Shown one piece after another: positions 63,923-64,000 of a stretch of DNA of 64,000 bases. The stretch is from Linum tenue (taxonomy: Eukaryota; Streptophyta; Magnoliopsida; Malpighiales; Linaceae): assembly GCA_946122785.1 (NCBI GenBank), contig CAMGYJ010000005.1:84252547-84316546 (forward strand), written 5' to 3'. The notes beneath the pieces were generated by a model. It made no database searches and was not told the origin of the DNA. It saw only the letters and a list, made by a program, of their open reading frames with translations. The translations under genes and the position numbers were made by a program. Position 1 is the stretch's first letter, and each line of letters begins with the position of its first letter.

Positions 63923-64000
63923 CTGCACAAGTTGGGAAAGGCACAAGGATAAACTGAGCAAAAATCCCACCAACCTTGCATACAACCATGTGCAGAAAGA

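Overview
The window is nuclear DNA of a flowering plant, most likely a eudicot. It has intron-split genes with GT-AG junctions, plant-specific families (TOM2A-type tetraspanin, chloroplast ketol-acid reductoisomerase, GDSL lipase, ALE2-type receptor kinase) and a heavy load of plant transposable elements. I cannot name the species from sequence alone.

Six host genes are supported. A tetraspanin-18/19 (TOM2A-like) gene lies on the minus strand at 92-2177. A secreted GDSL esterase/lipase (plus) is at 16321-18031. A plastid ketol-acid reductoisomerase (plus) is at 24145-26797. A LisH/CTLH WD40 protein of the WDS-homolog/WDR26 type (minus) is at 39503-42849. An ALE2-like receptor kinase (plus) is at 53797-57938. 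The 3' part of an AMBRA1-like WD40 gene (minus) runs from 59962 out of the right edge. They share no obvious pathway; they are ordinary housekeeping and developmental genes separated by transposon-rich DNA.

The region 3.4-12.3 kb is a nested transposon stack. A decayed LINE is interrupted by a 309-bp solo LTR (5-bp target duplication CAAAT) and by a 6.1-kb Mutator-like element (MULE; 8-bp duplication GAAGTTAT). The MULE carries two convergent genes: a transposase joined through a 100-bp intron to an OTU-type cysteine protease domain, and a plant mobile domain (PMD) protein on the other strand. GC-rich repeats lie just inside its ends. This is the most interesting system in the window.

A 5.65-kb, 5'-truncated but nearly intact LINE lies antisense at 27048-32698, flanked by a 15-bp target duplication. 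It appears to have landed in the 3' UTR of the reductoisomerase gene, moving the AATAAA signal 5.65 kb away. Two further truncated LINE inserts with clear target duplications lie at 33.2-35.6 kb and 35.8-36.4 kb, and an older LINE relic at 44.2-46.1 kb.

At 46640-50800 is a complete non-autonomous LTR retrotransposon (LARD-like): two 354-bp LTRs, target duplication CCTAT, a primer-binding site and polypurine tract on the minus strand, but no gag or pol, only tandem repeats and a tRNA-like segment. Three copies of another retrotransposon-like repeat family occur at 12.3-14.15, 20.4-20.6 and 36.5-39.1 kb. A perfect 65-bp inverted repeat lies at 52635-52780 inside a MITE-like sequence upstream of the ALE2-like gene.

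All homology statements rest on reading motifs by eye; exon borders were chosen from splice consensus, phase and family alignment from memory. No search was run.
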